Below the pieces are notes generated by a model. That model was not told where the DNA came from and did no database searches. It saw only the letters and a program-made list of their open reading frames with translations. 6,924 nucleotides of DNA from Nitrososphaerales archaeon TH526 (GTDB taxonomy: Archaea; Thermoproteota; Nitrososphaeria; Nitrososphaerales; Nitrososphaeraceae), in NCBI GenBank assembly GCA_014523665.1, contig JAATVR010000804.1, positions 1 through 6,924 of the forward strand, in the 5' to 3' direction. A program made the position numbers and the translations under genes. Below are positions 4,734 through 6,924 of this stretch, one piece after another (the first letter of the stretch is position 1; every line of letters starts with the position of its first letter).

Positions 4734-5522
4734 CTACGTCTTGAAGGGAAACTCCCTTAGTATCTGCTCTTCCAATTGTACTATTCGCTCTTCTGTTAGA
4801 GGAAGTATCGTTGTCGGCCTATTATCTCTTAATATTCTATCTATATTTCTAATTCTTTTGTCTCTTGATATAATACATACTACAGCCATTGCTATCATTC
4901 CTATTCCTGATAGTCCAAAACTAAGAGTTAGGACTCCTCTAGTAGATTGGATGTAATCGGAGAGTATCTCGGTTATACTAAGGCTCTGAAGCTGCTGCTG
5001 CTCTTCTGTTGAGACGCTTTGATTTAAAGGGGTCATCGTGGAGGCACTGGTAGATGTAATAGTACTGGTAGATTGAGCCGTTATATCTGCTACAATATTA
5101 CCCAGAAAGAAACAGCCTAGTAGGAATCCAGCATAGATAGAATAAAGCATAATTTTCATGCTTGAGCCGGTATAGATACCTGAGATATAAACGCTTAACC
5201 TATGTCTAAGTCTAATAAGCTCTAGAAACCTTGTTCTGATAACTGAACCATACAGTAAATTTTGATAATATAAATCAAGCCAGAACAATACCACAACCAG
5301 AAACATTGTGACAATAATTACACCTATATGCAGAATATTAGCATAGGCCAATTGGTTAAGGATTGAATCTCCTCCAACTGTGAAGCCCAAGAAAGATCCT
5401 GCAGTTAGTAATCCTGTGATTAACGTAAATCCGTATTTTCGTATATCTACTAGTATTTCATCAAATTTGGTCGACACCTCAACTGAAGTTTTCCATTCCT
5501 CAACAAAGTTAGCTTGTGCCAT
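4734..5522 (-). CDS. four-helix integral membrane protein, unknown function
   Basis: An intact frame ends at TAG 4734-4736. I prefer the ATG at 5522 (262 aa) over 5573 (279 aa): the extra 17 residues (MKITILLIYLC...) are encoded by the presumed promoter, and a TATA-like TTAATTTAC lies about 28 nt before 5522. The protein begins MAQANFVEEWKTSVEVSTKF, an amphipathic cytosolic region. Residues below count from 5522. Four hydrophobic segments follow at about 31-49 (YGFTLITGLLTAGSFLGFT), 63-83 (ILHIGVIIVTMFLVVVLFWL), 124-145 (IMLYSIYAGFLLGCFFLGNI) and 196-219 (GVLTLSFGLSGIGMIAMAVV). A basic loop (RTRFLELIRLRHRL) joins TM2 and TM3, and a Ser/Thr-rich, potentially glycosylated loop joins TM3 and TM4. 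The tail is charged (EERIVQLEEQIL). Similar EEWKTS...LRKYGF proteins seem common in soil thaumarchaeota, but I know no assigned role. Channel, sensor or stress-effector roles are all possible. Confidence 0.8.
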   Translation of the reverse strand: MAQANFVEEWKTSVEVSTKFDEILVDIRKYGFTLITGLLTAGSFLGFTVGGDSILNQLAYANILHIGVIIVTMFLVVVLFWLDLYYQNLLYGSVIRTRFLELIRLRHRLSVYISGIYTGSSMKIMLYSIYAGFLLGCFFLGNIVADITAQSTSTITSTSASTMTPLNQSVSTEEQQQLQSLSITEILSDYIQSTRGVLTLSFGLSGIGMIAMAVVCIISRDKRIRNIDRILRDNRPTTILPLTEERIVQLEEQILREFPFKT

Positions 5523-5544
5523 GGGTGGTAATTGACTTTCACAT

Positions 5545-5553
5545 AAGTAAATT
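5545..5553 (-). promoter_or_regulatory. TATA-like box for the membrane protein gene
   Basis: On the minus strand, ATATTGTTAATTTAC lies about 25-38 nt before the ATG at 5522, the distance expected for an archaeal TATA box and leaderless transcription. This placement argues against the upstream ATG at 5573, which would put the box inside the gene. Confidence 0.45.
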
Positions 5554-5742
5554 AACAATATAGTAATTTTCAAAGAATCAATGTAAAGTTTATTCTATAG
5601 TTTGCTAGTTTGTATATATGTGGTTGAACAAGCTAGCTTAATTCTTCTTTATGTTTATTCTGTTCAAATAGTCGTTATGTAACACGACTGATATTTGGTT
5701 AGTCCTGTTTTAGCACCAATCCATCCAGTTGGTATCTTGTCC

Positions 5743-5750
5743 TTTAACTA
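5743..5750 (+). promoter_or_regulatory. TATA-like box for the 5777 remnant
   Basis: TTTAACTA is centred about 31 nt before the ATG at 5777. It is a weak match, but it is at the right distance and supports 5777 as the ancestral start. The rest of 5574-5776 shows no gene on either strand. Confidence 0.3.
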
Positions 5751-5776
5751 TCTTGTGATATCTCAAAATAAGAAAA

Positions 5777-6286
5777 ATGAGAAGCTAACAGGCACGCCCG
5801 ATAAGTCAACAATTAAGGAGCCTATTAGGGTTGTTTTATACATTTGAAATTCTTATCATAGTTGTCTTTGGATTTAATAGATCGCTGTTTGGATTTGAGC
5901 GAAAAAAGATGTATCATTGGTGGAATGAGATTTATCGCGAGAGAGACATTAAAGCAGCGAGTTCAGAATTATAAAATGATTATGGAGGTGTTCCAAAGCA
6001 AATGAGTTTATTTCCCGATAAAGATGTTCTTACAAAAGAAATTGAGACTTGAAAAAGTTTTATTGATAAGCTTCCATCAGACGAAGATAAAGCTATTTTG
6101 ACAAAGCTGTTAAATGATTGTTATAAGTACTCGCTTGCAATAAATAGCCATGCACACGAACATGCATTTCCAGCAGAATCTTTAATTATGTCGTTGTTAT
6201 TGTTACAGCACAAACTCATCAATCATTTTGAAGTCAATGATAGAATCTATACAGTCTTCTCAATCATAACTGAACTCATCATATAG
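5777..6286 (+). pseudogene. TM-anchored helical protein with in-frame stops
   Basis: One frame from ATG 5777 to TAG 6284-6286 (169 codons) makes continuous sense except for in-frame TAA at 5786 (codon 4), TAA at 5972 (codon 66) and TGA at 6050 (codon 92). It encodes a membrane anchor (SLLGLFYTFEILIIVVFGF, about 15-33) and then FERKKMYHWWNEIYRERDIK. After the second stop comes NDYGGVPKQMSLFPDKDVL and EIET. After the third stop comes KSFIDKLPSDEDKAILTKLL, NDCYKYSLAINSHAHEHAF and PAESLIMSLLLLQHKLINHF. The last domain fits a small helical family I recall from Nitrososphaera-type genomes (W-x-x-F...L...LF-x-K-ML-x-EC...F-x-AE-SL-x-x-x-L-x-x-QQ-K-x-I), where a Trp stands at the third stop, so TGG-to-TGA explains it. 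CAA-to-TAA explains the second. Membership is recollection, not search. The ATG at 6002 could start an independent downstream protein, but the third stop would still break it. Confidence 0.7.
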
Positions 6287-6473
6287 AAAGCAAATCCGAA
6301 GTCAAGAATACCAATGAATATCAAAATTTTATATGACAAGTGTTGTTTTTAATACAAAATGAGGAGAGGAGCCTTTGCTTGTTGTGCTGCATATCCATGT
6401 ACTTTCATATTCTATCTAATCCCATGAGCCTAGTTAAGAACTTATGATTGGAACTTGATTTCAATTTTTCTTC
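6287..6473. other. intergenic gap between convergent genes
   Basis: Sits between the 3' ends of the 5777 remnant and the minus-strand amidohydrolase. A 22-codon frame at 6360 (MRRGAFACCAAYPCTFIFYL) has no support. No clear T tract serves either gene on its coding strand, and no RNA gene is visible. Confidence 0.35.
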
Positions 6474-6924
6474 TTATCTTATGTTTGGTCTTTCTATAAT
6501 CCTGCCATTGTAAATGACTGCGTCTATTTGCTTGGTATTTTCTATATCTGTAACTGGATTTGCTGACAGAATTAATATATCTGCTTCCTTGCCCGGTTCA
6601 ATGGTACCAGTCTGGTTTATCAAATCGAGAGCCTCTGCTCCGTTTTTAGTAGCAATCTTTATAACATCTGATGTATTGATTCCTGCCTCGACCAATAATT
6701 CTAGCTCATGGTGCAGACTTTCGCCTGCAACAAGATCAAAATTGGGTATATCTGTCCCTGACAGAATTTTTATTCCTTTATCATGCATCATCTTTGTTAG
6801 TTGTAAGACCTTATTCCACCGTTGTTCATTTTGAGGATCTTGAATACCATGTTTAAAAATTGCTTCGTATATGCTCAGAGTGGGATCTATTGGTATATGA
6901 TTTTGTACCAAACTATCTATCATA
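6474..6924 (-). CDS. metal-dependent amidohydrolase, C-terminal part (imidazolonepropionase-like)
   Basis: The visible 149 residues are the C-terminal third of an amidohydrolase-superfamily TIM-barrel enzyme; the gene enters the window at 6924, so the N-terminal metal-binding HxH and lysine regions are outside it. Seen here (numbering from the first visible Met, which is probably internal) are IPIDPTLSIYEAIF (10-23), a helix WNKVLQLTKMMHDKGIK (36-52), and ILSGTD at 53-58, whose Asp58 fits the catalytic, metal-associated Asp that ends barrel strand 8. Next come HHELELLVEAGI (71-82) and the diagnostic KIATKNGAEALDL / TGTIEPGKEADILIL stretch, then a closing small beta domain (IDAVIYNGRII). Members hydrolyse cyclic amides, dipeptides or related C-N bonds; the substrate cannot be read from this part. 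The frame is undamaged and ends with TAA-type stop at 6474. No terminator is evident. Confidence 0.9.
   Translation of the reverse strand, partial: MIDSLVQNHIPIDPTLSIYEAIFKHGIQDPQNEQRWNKVLQLTKMMHDKGIKILSGTDIPNFDLVAGESLHHELELLVEAGINTSDVIKIATKNGAEALDLINQTGTIEPGKEADILILSANPVTDIENTKQIDAVIYNGRIIERPNIR

Noticed and set aside
6514..6834. 106-codon plus-strand frame opposite the amidohydrolase
   Set aside because: Antisense of a confidently recognised amidohydrolase C-terminus.

Overview
The window looks archaeal and most resembles a group I.1b ammonia-oxidising thaumarchaeote (Nitrososphaera/Nitrosocosmicus type). This is inferred from AT-rich DNA, TATA-like boxes about 25-31 nt upstream of start codons (a leaderless arrangement), T-tract terminators without a 3'-proximal hairpin, and family resemblances recalled from that group: the divergent 'LDVLGYTTSIAAKM' cyclase type, an ABM monooxygenase-like protein ending in a 'PPSTVASPHLFKKVAVPGI' type tail, a 'SEDEWTGWLQWMRNCF' small protein, and a 'W.F...L...(D/E)..L..K.LN.C' small protein. 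No database search was possible, so the lineage call is tentative.

Layout. 1-401: a minus-strand SAM-like helical domain fragment, frameshifted, head to head with a plus-strand class III nucleotidyl-cyclase domain (367-861) that lacks its N-terminal half. 862-1294: mostly non-coding, with one short stop-to-stop reading frame. 1295-1666: an ABM-family protein interrupted by one in-frame TAG. 1918-2158: a small conserved-looking protein broken by a frameshift. 2214-3685: a repeated neighbourhood made of up to three degenerate copies of a module containing a small secreted Gly/Asp-rich protein, a T-rich terminator, a basic Tyr-rich micro-ORF, and a C-terminal peptide DAFRLSLMFW. Only the middle copy keeps an intact secreted protein (2793-3017). 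3731-4045: an intact coiled-coil hypothetical. 4046-4452: no convincing gene. 4453-4733 (minus): a Cys-containing remnant abutting the end of an intact four-helix membrane protein (4734-5522/5573, minus). 5777-6286: a TM-anchored helical protein with two or three in-frame stops. 6474-6924 (minus): the C-terminal part of a metal-dependent amidohydrolase that continues beyond the window.

Interpretation. This is best described as a gene-decay zone between intact genes. At least five protein-coding remnants are recognisable, and the premature stops can each be explained by one C-to-T or G-to-A transition. The likely intact genes are the secreted peptide at 2793, the coiled-coil protein at 3731, the membrane protein at 4734 and the amidohydrolase. 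I see no rRNA, tRNA, CRISPR array, transposase or integrase. No coherent new multi-gene system is demonstrable. The most unusual structures are the tandem degenerate secreted-peptide modules and a 23-bp near-palindromic sequence present twice in opposite orientation (1823-1845 and 4107-4129), bracketing that whole module region.
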